From: Tetmemena sp. SeJ-2015
Lineage: Eukaryota > Ciliophora > Spirotrichea > Sporadotrichida > Oxytrichidae
DNA: 64,000 nt
Assembly: GCA_027382625.1 (NCBI GenBank)
Contig: JAJKFJ010020838.1
Span: forward strand, 1-64,000
Direction: 5' to 3'
The position numbers were made by a program, and so were the translations under genes. How positions within the stretch are numbered: position 1 is the first letter of the stretch; each line of letters starts with the position of its first letter. This document shows, in pieces, positions 37,084 to 49,822 of this stretch. The notes beneath the pieces were generated by a model. That model had not been told where the DNA came from. It was given only the letters and a program-made list of their open reading frames with translations, and made no database searches.

Positions 37084-40000
37084 TCATGAATTATTTTGTG
37101 TGTGGGATGACTGTGAGCTGTCTCTGCCTTTTAGTTTTTCCTTGAGAATATTACTGCTGCTAAAAGCCTGTGAGCCAGCAGTGTAGCTACCATACTAGTC
37201 CAGAGAAAGCACAGGAATAACTTCCTTTTACAATGATTTTTAGGGCTCTAATTCTTAATGGAAGATCTAAAGTGTTTCATTCTTATATCAATATTTAATT
37301 AAAACAATTTAACGATTTAAGATATAATTCACAATTATTTGTGAATTATAATCAAAATTGTGATCGATGAGATTTTTTTAATAAACTATAAAAATAGATA
37401 TGTGCACATTAACATCTCTAGTTCTATTTCTGCAAAGCATTCTCTGTAATTAGTTATGGATAGAACCTGAATAGCCAAATATAAAGAATGTTAATTTTCT
37501 TTGCTATTGACATGCTTCAACTGAAATCAAACCTTCTTTTAATCTGCAAGATAAAGTATTATTTATACTACACCTGCGATAATAAATAAATAAAGTTTTA
37601 ACAACTAATCAATTATTTTTGGGAAGGTCTCCATCATAAATTGAATGCTTTCATTAATTTAAATATTGCTTTAATCTATAAAATAATTATAAAATTAATA
37701 AAGGAGCTTTTTTTTATCTGCAACCCTCTGAATACAATTAATGTGAAATAAGATAACTGTAATTTTATTGTTTAAACGCAAAAAATATCTATAAAAATTA
37801 ATTAATTTTTTTATAATTAATTGTATTCTCGCTTTCTGACTCTGTTTTATCATCTTCCTCTTCATCATCATCTATGGCATCTTTAGAACTTCTTGATACC
37901 TCATTATAAATAACTTAATTGCTTGAAGGCTTAAGATAAGTCAAACTACTATCTTCGTCTATGAGGCTCGATTTTGCAATTTTCTTTTTAAACTTTTTAG
38001 ATTTAGGAATTACTCTTTCAACACCGGCATTTGGAAATTGCATAATCTTTACGCCATGTGCATCTTAATTATCTTGGTTTAACTTTGCTTAATTTATATC
38101 GTAATCATCTTCCTACTAGGATTCACTTGATTAACTCTTATCTTGGTTAGATTCCTATTCATCAGAATAATTATTTTCCGAGGTTTCAAAGGAGGAATGG
38201 CTGATGCTATCTCCATCCCCAAGTCTCTTCTTCCTCTCATTTTCTCTCTTTTAATGGTCCTGCACTACGTCATTTATCTTCTAGCTCATTATATTTCAAA
38301 AATGTATGTAGAAAAATAGAATTAAGAATTTAGGTTTACTTCGATGATGGTATTTGAGATGTACTCAAGGTTGCACTGAGTATTGTACTTGCTAATCTGC
38401 TCTCTTATTTCACTGGAAGCTTCATTCAACTTTTTAAGATTCTGGCCTTACTTTTGCAAAGCACTCCTCTGTCTGAATTTATGGATAGCCTTGTAAAATA
38501 AATGTCAATAGAAGCGAAATCAGCATAGTAAGCTCTCTCAAATACTTGCTTAGCCTTGTACTTGTACTTCTTGAAAAAGAAGCATTGCATTAGATCTATC
38601 TGCACTTCTTTAGTGTTCTCTTGGATGAAGTTCTAGAAGATCTTAGGCCTCTTCTTTCTCTTTCCTTTTAAAGCTCTCGCTGGGTTCTTCACATCTCTCT
38701 TATTCTCTTAAAATAAATAATAACATTTACTGCCTTCCTTGTCTTCAAGCAGTCTGTAAAAGCGAGAGGCAAATATTCTTTCCCCAAAACTTTTATTCCA
38801 CTATTTTCTTTTCACATTTTGTATTCTCTATTTATATTTCCCTTTTTTGATTAAGTTTAGAATTAAGTTTTTTTTTTTATTTTTCTTAATACTGTGACTG
38901 ATTTTCTCTTTTGCTTATTTTTGCCATTGAGAGCGGACTCTTTGAAATCGAATTCATCAAATAGATTAATTACGCTCTTTATGAAATTAGAGTACATGAG
39001 GTCTTATCTCTCGTGCTTGGCCTTTAGTTTACCAACTTCCTTCTCTGAAAGCTGTCTTCCCTTTTTAGTGCGGCGAAAATGCCAAAGACTCCAAAGAAAA
39101 ACTCAACATATACCACATGTCTTTGCCAATCACATACACCAGCACAAACATCCCAAACAAACTCCACAACAATATATATTTATAATAGATTCAGGAAAGG
39201 CCTCTCCTTACAGAGGATAATATTCAGGAAGATGAAACCCTTCAGCCAAGCAATCGGAATCAAAAGCAAGTTAATCACAAAGAACACCAAGCACATGGGA
39301 ATCACATACACCAAGAAGAACATCGTCTTGCAAAATATCACATTAACTTTCTTACAAATGATAACTTAAGTAAATTAAGAATTATTTCTGGAGCTAATGC
39401 TAGTTCAAGCACCAACTTATTATGTAAAATGGCAGAGCACACACATTTAAAAATAATTGAGAGGAGGTGGGACGAAAATCAGAAAGCTATGTGTGGCATG
39501 CCAACCCCATCTATGGCGATACTTTATCAAGATAGATCTGTGCCTGGAATCAGCTTATCTCGAAATGTGGGCAAAAGCCTCAGTCAGCAGAGCGATAAGT
39601 TTTTATTTAAGGAGGTTGATAAGCATGACAGCTGATATTATGACGAAAGTACTCATCATAATAAGTTAATACTTTCATATTTTAAATAGAGCCCAGCGGT
39701 TCCAGAGTGGTAAAATTATCATCATAGACCGCGAGAGTAGCCGAAAATAAGGTAGTGATAGTAATTGAAAAGGACTTGTAAGAAGCCGTTAGAAGAATCT
39801 AGAGTCGTAGTATATAGCTGTAAAAATTGCAGAAAAAGCAAATCAACCAGCATGCAAAGATAATCAAGAAATTGATTTATTATGAAATATTGATTCATTA
39901 AAATTGAGAGTCATTTTCACCATGAAGTAAATGGCTTAGATCATATGGCCTAGCTTTTGAGAAGTAATTAAGACAGAAATTATTCTGATCCAAACCAAGA

Positions 40001-43000
40001 AAACTATGAATGAGATGATGCATGTGTTCATTATGTGCCTGTTGTAGACATGCTATGAAATATTCTCGTAAGGGTCTAGCCCTTCGTCAATTAATTCTAA
40101 CTGAATTGCCTTATAAGGTATTTCTCCCTTCTTGATGGGATAAAATCTAGGAGGCAGGTTGACTTGGTCTATTATGCACATTACCAGCAGAAGAAAGTCA
40201 ATGAAGCGCCACCAATCAATGTGGAACTTCTTCTTTGACTTGAGAGAGTAGATCAATTGCATTATTTATGAGAGGAAAGAGGAGTATATCCAAATGTAAG
40301 CAAGCAGCTAAATCACAAAGATCTTAGGATCCTTCTTTTCATCATCAATCGTGCTATCAGATATCATCAAGTACACAATCTAAATAGCAAAATGAAATGT
40401 TTATAGTCTTACAGCTTGGTAAAGAATGGCCAGAGTGAAAATCGAGAAGGCCTCAGCAAAGTATCTGTGCTCACAGGATTATTTCCAATTGTCAAACTGG
40501 AAAATGTAGCGAGACTTATCGTCCATCTTGTTGAACAAATATATCTGGTCGTCAAAGACTTCAGTATTCAGGAATTTTCTAATTGAGCTAGCTCCCCAAA
40601 TACTTATAGCAGGACTTCCTCTCCATAAGTCCTCCGCGATCATACCTATATCATCATTTTCTAAGAGATTATAGAACTGGTTCTCTACTATAATATCCAA
40701 GACCTCCCTATTTCGTAGATCCTTCATTTGATGGATGAACTTAAACCGCTTCTCATTCTTGACTGACTTTTGAAAGCAGAGTGCTAAGTCTAGCACTTGA
40801 GTCAGTGAAAAATAGATAGAGAATTAAATGAAGACTGAAGGATGTTTGAGTGGAGAACATCCGCTTTAGCCAGTCTCTTAATGAACTCAGCAATGAGAAT
40901 CAAAGTCAAATAAGGGGAGTGAGAGAACTTGATCTCACTTGACTTGCAGAACTTAGTTAGACTTGACACTATTTCCTTTGAGAAGTGCTGTTCCAAGTCT
41001 TGACATCTGTCATGCAATATCTCAGAGCAATATTTATTAAACAAACGATTATTTTCATTTTTACAATAGTAGATGAATCTAAAATTAAGATTATATCTTC
41101 CATCTAAAATAAGAGACTTCTTATGGCCGATAGCTGACTGTGTTTAATCATCATCAGAAGCAACCATGTGTTCATATATGTTCTTAAGTACCTTCTTAGA
41201 AGATTTGTTTTGCTGCAGTATCTCTAAAATTAGTTCTAATTTATCGCAAGTAGGGTCTTTCAGCAGTTTCTGGAAAACAAAGACGCAATCCCTATCGCTC
41301 AAGATTTTACTCTGGCTCTCATCAGACATTAAGGCTAAGTTCTGCTCTACATTAAAATAGCATTTATTACATTTATAATCTTCTTTCTTAAGTGGAGCAC
41401 CATCTCTGCTATGATAGGAACATCCTTCTCCACGCACTGCTTTATATCCTCATAGCAATAAATCTAAATCACTCAAATGAACTACTAAATTGTGGTATGA
41501 TAGTCGCGCAATACTCGTTTATTTCGTCTTCCTTGACTTAATTTTAAAGATAAGTCTATATAAAAATGACTATGTCTTTTCTCCTTTCCTCATTTCGAGC
41601 TTAAGAAGTTTTCTAAGAAAGTACTCGAATTCAAATCCTATGTGCTGCTGTTAACTTTCAAGAGCTGCTTTGATCTTTTCCAAACTTCTCAGCATTATCG
41701 TTAGGAAGTTTAGCTCTACGCTGTCTACTTTTTCTTGCTGAAAGAGAACATCTATGTCGTGATTATCGTCTGTTTGCTCTTCCCCTTCTTAGTCAATATT
41801 TATGAAACAAGCAACTCGCTTCTTGAATCTTAATGCTAATAATAACATGATAAATAAATGCTTGTGCCTGGATGAATTTTCTTGCTTAATTGAGCTATCA
41901 AATTTTTGCAGTCTAGCTAGGGACACCTGTGAGAATTTTAGTTTCCCAAGATTCCAGGACTGTTCATTTAGCTTAATCTCCTCTATTAATTGCGAATTAA
42001 TTTTAATTCTGACTTCTGAAAGGGGAGTTTTTCTGTGAACTATAAAACAATCAAAGCTTAAATAAACTTTCAAGCAACTCCTTCGAAAATGTGGGGAAGT
42101 CTATGTTCAGAAAATATAATAAGAATGTGATATTTACTCTGAATGAAGAACTTCAAGTACTTTATGAGCGTCTTCAGGATATTCTAATAAACATAATAAT
42201 ACTTTTTCGCATTCTTCTTTTCCTGGATCTTTAACCTCTCCTTGAGCTCAAGACTTCTCTCTTAGATGACCCATCGTCTGTTGCTTTCCAAGTAGTGGAT
42301 CTTCTTTTCTTCTTATTTGAAGTGGGATATGTAGTCGTAGAGTATATCTTTGTCTTTAGGTATCCTTGATGTCTTCATCAGCAATAAAATAAGTGATACG
42401 CTTTAGCACAGCTGGGTTGATTACGCTCCTCCTAACTGACTTGAGATCTTTGAGTTGCTTGGTTATTTCATTACGATCATTGATGAAAAACTGTTGCAGG
42501 TAGGAGAACAAGCTAGCGTGATCCATTATATGACACACCCTATTCTCATTTTCATGCTCTGGCTTATCATTTTCTATATGAGCTAGTACAAGTTCCTTTC
42601 CTGCCATTATTGCAATATCAGGCTCATTCAGCCTAATTGAGAGCTTAATCACACTGTTTACCACTTTAGGCTCGTTCATCTTGTCACTTAGTTAGTCTAT
42701 CAAGCTGTGACTTTCCCTCACCAGTTCTCCTAGTGTCTTCTCTTAAAAAAATACTTAAAATCTTGCTGATTCGTATCGTGAGTTTACTTTAGATTTTGAA
42801 ACTCCCCTAACTTCCTCATGAACTCTCCTCCCTTTTCAAGAATCAGCCTTATGCAATCAATAGACATATACAATAATCATCCGGCTTCTTGTCAAGATGA
42901 ACAAGAAGAAAAAGGGCAAGCAGATTACTAGGATCATCTCTGTTGTAGAAGCCATGCTTGATGATGTTAAATAGATTCTTCTTATTGTAAAAACTCTTCT

Positions 43001-46000
43001 AATCTGCAAACTGCTTCTTCTAGTTAAAAATAATGAAAGTTGTTGATGGCAATCATGCGTTCTGATAGTTCTTTGGAGGTGTAGTTTCGTGACAACTTCT
43101 GCTCCTTGTGGTAATGAATCTCCTCTGGCAAGTGGTCGTACTAGTATTGGTTTTATATAGGAGCAACCATTTAAAGCATTATTGTAAAATTGCTGAGTTG
43201 GTGTTGAATCCGAAATTAGATTTGAGAGGAGAAGTTTCACTAGACGCTAATCCCTTAAAATTCAAGGACTTAGCTGTGTCGTTAAAGTTGATAGTGTTTT
43301 CTTGTTACCCATTCAAAATATATATTCCTTTGCTAAGCAGTTGTTGAGTCGGTAGTCTCCTTGTTTTAGCATCTCTTCATGAACTCCATAGCCATAATAA
43401 ATATAGATAGGAATTTAATAGTTTAGAGGTGGTCGTAGAAAGTCAAATAAACAGACAAGAAGTTGAGAAAGTCTTACTCCTATTTATTATTCCTCTTTAA
43501 TTTAATTTTAAATGTACCAAGAAGATGAAGCAGGCATGGAAGAGTATTCGATTTTTAGCTCCTTCCTTTCACGATCATAATTTGGAGGTCACTACAAACA
43601 CCCTGGCGATTTCTTGAAGTAAAAAGGATATTCTGTGCGAGGCAGGACGCCATTCTAATCACTAGCCGATGACCTTGAGTTCTTTACAGATGAGGGGGAG
43701 TTCGATCATATAAGTGAGGAAACATTGTCAAAGTGGTACGTCGCTTTTAAGATGGTAAAGGTTAGGCCACTAATCTACAGGGCGTTTGCTGCTGCTTTTT
43801 ACATTGACGAGCTTGCCTACGATCTCAACTGCTACATTCTACACATGGCGACAACAAAATGCTAGAGGAGGAAAGGATACGCCAAGGCTTTCTTGGCTGA
43901 TATAGAAGAATACCTGAAACAGTAGGAGGTGGAGAATCACAGAAGTGTAGCCATAGTGTGTGGAGCAAGGGCTGACTCTCCCAGTGTAGAGTTTTTAAAG
44001 TCAATGGGATTTGGTTCCAAGCTTCTACCAAGATATCGCTGTATTGACTGGCATGGAAAGCAAGTTCTTTGCAAATACGTGGGTGGAAGATATATCGACG
44101 AATTGCGTTTTTGTACCACCCCAAATCGCACCATCACCACCCCAAATCGCACCATCACCCCAAATCGCACCAAAAAATAGAAAAGCTTTGCCTCGATCAA
44201 ACCCATCTAGATTCATACTAAGACAAGCTGTGAAGTCATGACCCTCAGCAGAAAAGGCAAGGCAACATAGAAGGTCGTAGAATCTAATGGAGGTCAGGAA
44301 AATGATGAGAGTTCCTTAAGTGAAGAGTCTAGGGATTCAGAAGAGTTGGAAGAGGAGTTAGGGAGAGGAGATAAAAAGTCAAGAAGTACAAGTTGTTTCA
44401 AGAATGCAAGGAAACTTAGATCGAGCCACAAGACTAAGTCGAAGGAGCCAAGAAAGGGATCGGCAAGGGGAGAAATAAGAAATAGAGATGTCCAGGACAA
44501 TCGGAGCCAGGAGGAGTCAAATGAGCCAAAGGAATGCTTCGTGAGCAAGTGTGGTTCTTTCCATAAGCATTGTCGCTTCGAGGGCTGCAGCACACTGAAG
44601 GTGATTCCAGGAAACCATTGGTATAAGCATGTTAAGGAGCATTTAAAATCTGGGGCAGCAAGAGCAGATATTCCGTTTGAGAGATGCAGTGGAGTTGATT
44701 GCCCTCTCTGTTCCGAGTGTAAGTGGAATTCTCTTCAATCATAACTTTTGTCTATACTCAACATGGAAGATTGAATTCTTTGGGGTGGTGATGGTGCGAT
44801 TTGGGGTGGTGATGGTGCGATTCTGGGTGGTGATGGTGCGATTTGGGGTGGTTATTCTATGAAGCCTACTACATTCATTCACTTCCAATTCAATTCAGAG
44901 CTAGTATCTCTACTTCTTCTTTCAAGGATTTGTCTTATTCTAATATAGGGAAGGAGCTCAAGGTGAGCAGACATGGGAAGCACAAGCTAATAAAATGTGA
45001 TTTCTGCCTTAAGGTCAAAACATCGGAGAGCTTCGAAGCAATTTCGACTCGACAAGTATGTAAGGCATGCTAAAAGTGGGAGAGCGAAAAAGGAAAGCCG
45101 AAGGCTAAGAGACCCAGACTCACAAAGTGAGACCTCAATCAAATAGCTGAAACCCTAATTTGAAGAAAGAGATGAAAGACTAAGGCGAAGTAAATCTCTC
45201 AGAAGACACTCAGCCAATCATGTATAATAATATCTGCAAATACTAATAAGTAATTTATAAGTCAGGGATGGTGTCTCTAACGATTATCTGTATTTCTAAT
45301 TAAAGCAACATCAACTTCTTGTCTGTTTATTTGACTTTCTACGACCACCTCTAAACTATTAAATTCCTATCTATAACTTAGTGAGTGACTGATATAATTT
45401 ACTGGATTCTCTTTTCCATTTGAAACTTTTCTTCACTCTACTTTTTGAGGTGCTTGTCTCTGATCCTTTAACTGAACATCATTGAAGTAGTTATAAATAA
45501 AAAAGCAGCCTGTGCCAATCAAAGTATCAAATACTCTAAATTTATCTTATATTTAAAGTATTGTGAATACTTGGGTCTTATTCTTTTCATTCTTGAATTT
45601 CTCATTAACATCAGCCTGATTTTCGTCCAAGTGGAGCAGCATAACTAATCTTTTCACAAAATCGAAGAGATAGTCCTTCTTGATTGCGTATCCACAGCGA
45701 TAGTAAGATTCCTCATAGAACTTTTCCTGAGCGAACTCCTCGGGATCAATAGACATGGTGTTTTGGCCAACTACCGGTACTTCTCTGGCTGGATACTGCT
45801 TAATTAAATTGAAAGTAATTAATTATAGCTCAAGAAGCTTCCTATAGTAAAATTTTATAAATTATGATTGGTCTTACTTAGGCAACTCAAACTCATTTTT
45901 CTTAAAGAACTCTTCAAACACAAGCATGTTCTTAATTTGGTAGTCAAATGCTCTCAGAAACTCATACTTCCTGCACTCGTCGAAGGCTTGTTTGAAGTTT

Positions 46001-47430
46001 TGCTTCTTGATCAGCATTAAGAAATCCTGGTACTGCTGCTCAAAACTATAAGCCTTGTTAATTCAAAGGGAGATGTTACATTTTACGCCTAATGTAGAAA
46101 TAGAAAGTGAGTCCGTGCTCTTTCCGCTTTTGGTTCTTTAGAGACACGTACTTTTTCTTTATCCCAATTATAATAAGGTTAAGCATATGATGATTATAAT
46201 TGTTTCTGCCTCTTGGATGAGTTGTCTGTTCTGAGGTATGTGCTAGTTCTTAACTATGTCCCTAACCACTTGTCTATACTTCTCCAAATGCATTTGAAGT
46301 TTCCTGCCCACATTTACCATTAATACTCATTAAGCTTAAAGCGAAATGAACTTAGCTAATTGGCTCTAAGCTTTCTCTTGTCTGCTATCTTCTGGATCAT
46401 TTGCTTCATAAGTTTCTACTCGTTTTTAAACTTGGTGGCTTCCGCTTCCTGTTGTTTATCATACTGCTGTTGCAACAACTCAAGGTTGTCCCTATCTCGT
46501 TTCTTGATGAGGGTGTCACCCATACTCTTCTTCCTGTTCTTGTTAGAGTCTTCCTTAATCAAACTCATCTTCTAAGTTTAAACACGCAAACATGATTTAA
46601 GTATCCTCGTTGTCATGGGTAGACGGCTTGTGAGTGCCCCTCCTGTTCTTGGGTGTTCTTTTCTCGATCACACTTCCTTCTCTGCTGCTTGCTTCTTGTT
46701 CTATCTTTGACAGCTAAGTCCCATCCGAACTTACTAACAAAAACTAAACTTTCAGCAAAACCCGACGTATGCTTAGTGACCTATTTTTTAAATTGAGACT
46801 TCTATGGATGAAGTGTATTTTATGCTATGCCAACAGATACATGAGCATCTTCCTAAAAACTGATTTGCTTTTTCTTCATGCTCACTGGACTCATAGTTGG
46901 CAGACTACCGTAATAAAAGAAACAAAATCATCTGAGCTTTTGATGTTTGAAAATTAAGAAGACTTCTTTGAAAAGCCAATATCTGATGCAGAGGAAATGA
47001 CTAAGCCTTTCTGATGAGGTTTGGGACTGGCTTCTGTATTTTTGAGGATTGACTTTGCAGGTTAGAGATTGTGTGAATCTATTTGCTTTTTAATACCCTG
47101 GTTTATGACGTTAAGGAATCGAGATGGCTGCTCATCTTACTTATCTTTCGTCTTTGGTTAATGATTAGTAGGCTCATGAGTCTTGAGTTCTTCTTCCTCC
47201 ACTTAATTCATCTTTTGTGGGCTGTACTGGCTTTCATGTTGCCTGATGAGTGCTTTTAATTTCTCAACATTCACTCTCTCCTCTGAAGAATCTTGACTCT
47301 CCTCCTCTGAGGAATCGTCATCAGAAGAAAAACTAAATAGTTTAGAAGAGTTTGTGCCTGCTCTACCCTCAGTCTTCACCTTATTCTTATCATTCTAGTA
47401 AAACAAGGCAGATGAAACAAAAGAAATCAT
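37084..47430 (-). CDS. Very large TRP-like cation channel gene, interrupted by a mobile element
   Basis: Coding segments run on the minus strand over 10 kb. The N-terminus (from about ATG 47430) is acidic and Ser-rich (KLFSFSSDDDSSEEESQDSS). A long helical region of armadillo or RIH-repeat character spans 46600-40500, with blocks such as NIIKHGFYNRDDPSNLLALF and SVIKLSIRLNEPDIAIMAGK. A channel domain at 40500-39200 has spans including LLAYIWIYSSFLSQIMQLIY, WWRFIDFLLLVMCIID, CIISFIVFLVWIRIISVLIT, a pore-like TTLFSATLAVYDDN stretch and VMLINLLIALLTEAFAHISR. A cytosolic tail (39080-37100) is Lys- and Asp/Glu-rich and ends at TGA 37084. The arrangement resembles ciliate TRP/polycystin-type or IP3-receptor-like channels. 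I cannot decide between them, and two adjacent genes remain possible. Introns and IESs are numerous and mostly unresolved. The 43402-45375 element splits the coding region. Confidence 0.65.
43512..44774 (+). CDS. Element-borne GNAT-like acetyltransferase with C-terminal zinc-finger region
   Basis: One uninterrupted frame of 420 codons runs from ATG 43512 to TGA 44772, unlike every neighbouring gene. Residues about 60-185 look like a GNAT acetyltransferase: the acetyl-CoA loop is QRRKGYAKAFLADIEEY, followed by SVAIVCGARADSPSVEFLKS and a MGFGSKL end. A Thr-Pro-Asn-Arg-Thr repeat (about residues 204-221) is encoded by the CCAAATCGCACC minisatellite. A Lys/Arg/Ser/Glu-rich linker comes next, then a Cys/His cluster (C-x-SFHKHCRFEGC, HWYKHVKEH, CPLCSEC) that could bind zinc. 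TAA and TAG codons encode Gln as in the host. The role in the element is unknown; nucleic-acid binding is inferred from the Cys/His cluster. Confidence 0.8.
44115..44175. repeat. Minisatellite, CCAAATCGCACC units
   Basis: Three to four copies of a CCCCAAATCGCACCATCACC-type unit lie inside the acetyltransferase ORF. The reverse complement of the same unit is repeated at 44780-44850. Confidence 0.85.
44780..44850. repeat. Inverted minisatellite, GGTGCGATTTGG units
   Basis: Four units of GGTGCGATT(T/C)(G/T)GGGTGGTGAT type lie just after the acetyltransferase stop, in inverse orientation to the block at 44115-44175. Together the blocks bracket the zinc-finger part of the ORF and could form a stem. 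Confidence 0.85.
44843..45130 (+). CDS. Element-borne zinc-ribbon ORF
   Basis: A second frame ends at TGA 45128. Its C-terminal half has a clear four-cysteine pattern (KCDFCLKVKTSESF ... RQVCKACQKW) followed by a basic tail, KGKPKAKRPRLTK. The start is uncertain: ATG 44843 lies inside the minisatellite, and the ORF is in a different frame from the preceding one. It may be a separate small protein or the tail of the first after removal of an internal segment. Confidence 0.55.
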
Positions 47431-47733
47431 TAATTTAAACTCCAAAGGATTGAGTTGTTGAGGAGGTTTAAAAATCTGCAACGTTCAAAGAGTTTATTGT
47501 TTTGCTATTATTCTAGGTCATTTATGAAATTTTCGCTCTCTAGAATTATAGAATAATATTTTAAAAGCATTTTTTCGAAGTTCATTTTCCTTAAAATATT
47601 TTAACTCAACTTTAGCTTTTTCAAATTAGAGAGACTTTGATTAAATTCAGATGCACGATCTATCTAACTTAGATTAAGATTATATGTCTGTAATTTATCA
47701 CATATCAGCTTAGTGAAGTTAAAACTATGAAAA
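47431..47733. other. Intergenic, AT-rich, nothing recognised
   Basis: About 300 bp between the channel start and the stop of the C2-domain gene, both on the minus strand. It probably holds the channel promoter. No motif is identifiable by eye. Confidence 0.4.
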
Positions 47734-49678
47734 TCAAACTGAGTTAATTTTGCTTTGGTCTCTGCGCTTTATGATCCTCTGGAAGTCGATTGAGTCCTTC
47801 CAGAACACGATTATTACGATGAACTATATTCAAATTAATCACTCACTCATAATAGAGGGTGGAATCTTACTCTAAAGAAAAATGATAGCACCGACATAGT
47901 CAGAGAAAACTTCCTCAAAGACTTTTCTATTCCTCCGTCCTCCACTGTTTCGTTTGCTCCATAGGCACCACTAACCACCAGAAGCCAAAATACATCGTAC
48001 AAGAAGGAAGCGAAAAGGGCGTAGACTAAGTTTTTGAAAGTGCTCTTCTTTATTCTTTCAGTATCCAGGATCATATATACTCCCATAAGACACACAGTCA
48101 ACTATATTAAGTTAGGATTAGCAGAAATTTTACGTTAAAGAAGTCTGGACGGAAGAACATGGAAAAGATGGTCAACACACAGTATATAGCGAGGACAACT
48201 TCAGTAAGAGCAAACCAAGGTACATTATCATAGCCTATCTTCTTGGCTAATCCATGTGCTAGCACATCAACTCTCTTCGATAGTTTCTTCTCTTCAACTT
48301 GAATCCTGGCATTGGTATCTCCATCTCTTGCTTGTAGCTCTAGTTTATCTTGCTCGACATCTGAATCTAACTCTAATTCGTCTCCTTCTAAGATAGCTTT
48401 GAAAGGAGACCTATATTGCTTGAGATGCTCTTAGATATTGGCTTTTTGAATATTTTCCTCTTCCAGAGTTTCTTCCACTCTTTTTAGCGCTTGCTCGAAA
48501 TATTTCTCTCTGCAGTAAATCCATTACAGAACCACATGAATCGCTCCTGCACCTATCTAGCTCTCTCTCATGTTGGGTTATTCAGGTGCTTAGTATTCTA
48601 AGTCAAACCATTCATCATGCTTCAACTAGTCTTTTAAAAAGGTTAAGCGAATTTCTGCTTTTCCAAGAGTCTCATTAGTTCCATACATGTCCTTAAAAAT
48701 CTAGATTTATAATACTTATTCACGATAAGCACCTAGAGATCCTCTTAGCCAGTTTGTATTTCAAAAGTGAACCTCTCATCCCAAACTGGATTAGAAGGGT
48801 TTTTAAAGACTGACTGGTCTTGTTTCAATTTTCTAGTTTTCGATTGCCAATATAACATATGGCTCAGCCTGGCTTCCGTCTATAATAAGTTATAATAGTT
48901 GAAGTTTTACCACTAGTCTCTGGTTGTCTGAGGTCTTCACACTAAACTACATGGACGGTGAGTATGCTATTCTCCATTACTCCATACCTGTTTAGCTTCT
49001 CTGATTACTATAGATAATAAAGACATAAGCTCGAGCAAAGAAAAATGTCACAAATATATGCTCAAGTGATTACTAACCTTTGCATCAAGGAGTCTAGCTT
49101 TGAACTCATCAACTTGTCTTTTCCTTTCTGCAAGTGCTTTGATGATCTCATTTAGTCTCTCTTTGAGTTTCATCTCTCCATCCACATAACAGCTGATGAA
49201 TTCATCAAGTCCAATAGATCCATCTCGGTTCTTATCCATCTTTTAAAACAGAATCTTCGCTATGTTCCTATCGAATGGCTTCCCTCCGCACTATAATCAT
49301 CATTGTAAAGCAAAATTTAGAGAGCAACGACCTTAAGAAGATAGAATCCTAAGACATTAAGGCTTATTTTGTAGAGCAAAGTTATTAAAAGCTATGAAGA
49401 AAACTGTAAAAGAAGTGAGAGGGCTTTACCTTTAAGTCGAGAAACTGAAGTAGTTCCTTCTCGGAGAGCTAGTTGTCTTTATTAAGATCAGCCTTGATGG
49501 AACTCTTCTACAAGGAGGGTCTTTTTTTATTCCATCTCCTGCTTCCAGTATGCATCGGAGGGTCTATATTCGTAAGACAAGTCTCCATTATCGCTTTGAG
49601 GCGCTCCTTCAAAGTTAACAAAAAATCTATTTTTTGACGCTAAAAGTTTTGCTGTTGCTAATTTAATCGATAAGTCAT
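47734..49678 (-). CDS. EF-hand and C2-domain membrane protein
   Basis: From ATG 49678 there is a Gln-rich start, then two EF-hands: DLNKDNQLSEKELLQFL and KMDKNRDGSIGLDEFISCYV, with intact calcium-binding loop residues (D-K-N-D-S-E pattern in the second). A short coiled coil (LNEIIKALAERKRQVDEFKA) leads to a C2 domain (ILTVHVVQCEDLRQ, DGSQAEPYVILAIEN, NPSNPVWDERFTFEI). An acidic linker is followed by four hydrophobic spans, including LTEVVLAIYCVLTIFSMFF, LTVCLMGVYMILD and DVFWLLVVSG, and the stop is TGA 47734. The order suggests a calcium-regulated membrane-trafficking or contact-site protein (inference). Introns with GTAAAA...TAG ends and CTAAC-like branch sites restore the frame at about 48110 and 47850. 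Confidence 0.8.
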
Positions 49679-49822
49679 CTTAAATTTAAATTATTTATTT
49701 GAATAGGCTCCAACAAATATTATAAACTCTCATGCTCAATAATTAATCATTAACTATTTATGCATGAATAAGGAGTTTTTTATCCTTTAAGTAAACTTGT
49801 ATATTAAGACAATTCAGGTGGA

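Larger units (their letters stand above)
43402..45375 (+). mobile_element. 1.97-kb TIR element inserted in the channel gene
   Basis: Positions 43402-43466 and 45311-45375 are perfect 65-bp inverted repeats beginning TATAGATAGGAATTTAATAG. If the TIR is taken to start at TAGATAGG, a TA dinucleotide flanks each end, the target site of the Tc1/mariner class. Inside, both ORFs are on the plus strand, opposite to the surrounding gene. No transposase DDE signature was seen and no C4A4 telomere-like ends are present, unlike the known TBE elements of Oxytricha. Two short minisatellite blocks in inverted orientation (44115-44175 and 44780-44850) lie inside. Identical TIRs point to recent movement or conversion. 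Confidence 0.85.

Noticed and set aside
38783..38791. CCCCAAAA as a telomere or telomere-addition mark
   Set aside because: A single short occurrence with no tandem repeat; expected by chance in AT-rich DNA.
38894..39669. Plus-strand frames up to 108 residues opposite the channel gene
   Set aside because: The minus strand carries membrane spans and Lys/Glu-rich coding in this interval; the plus frames are antisense.
43402..45375. TBE-type transposon
   Set aside because: There are no C4A4 telomere-like ends, no transposase frame and the TIR sequence is different. Only the general TIR organisation is shared.
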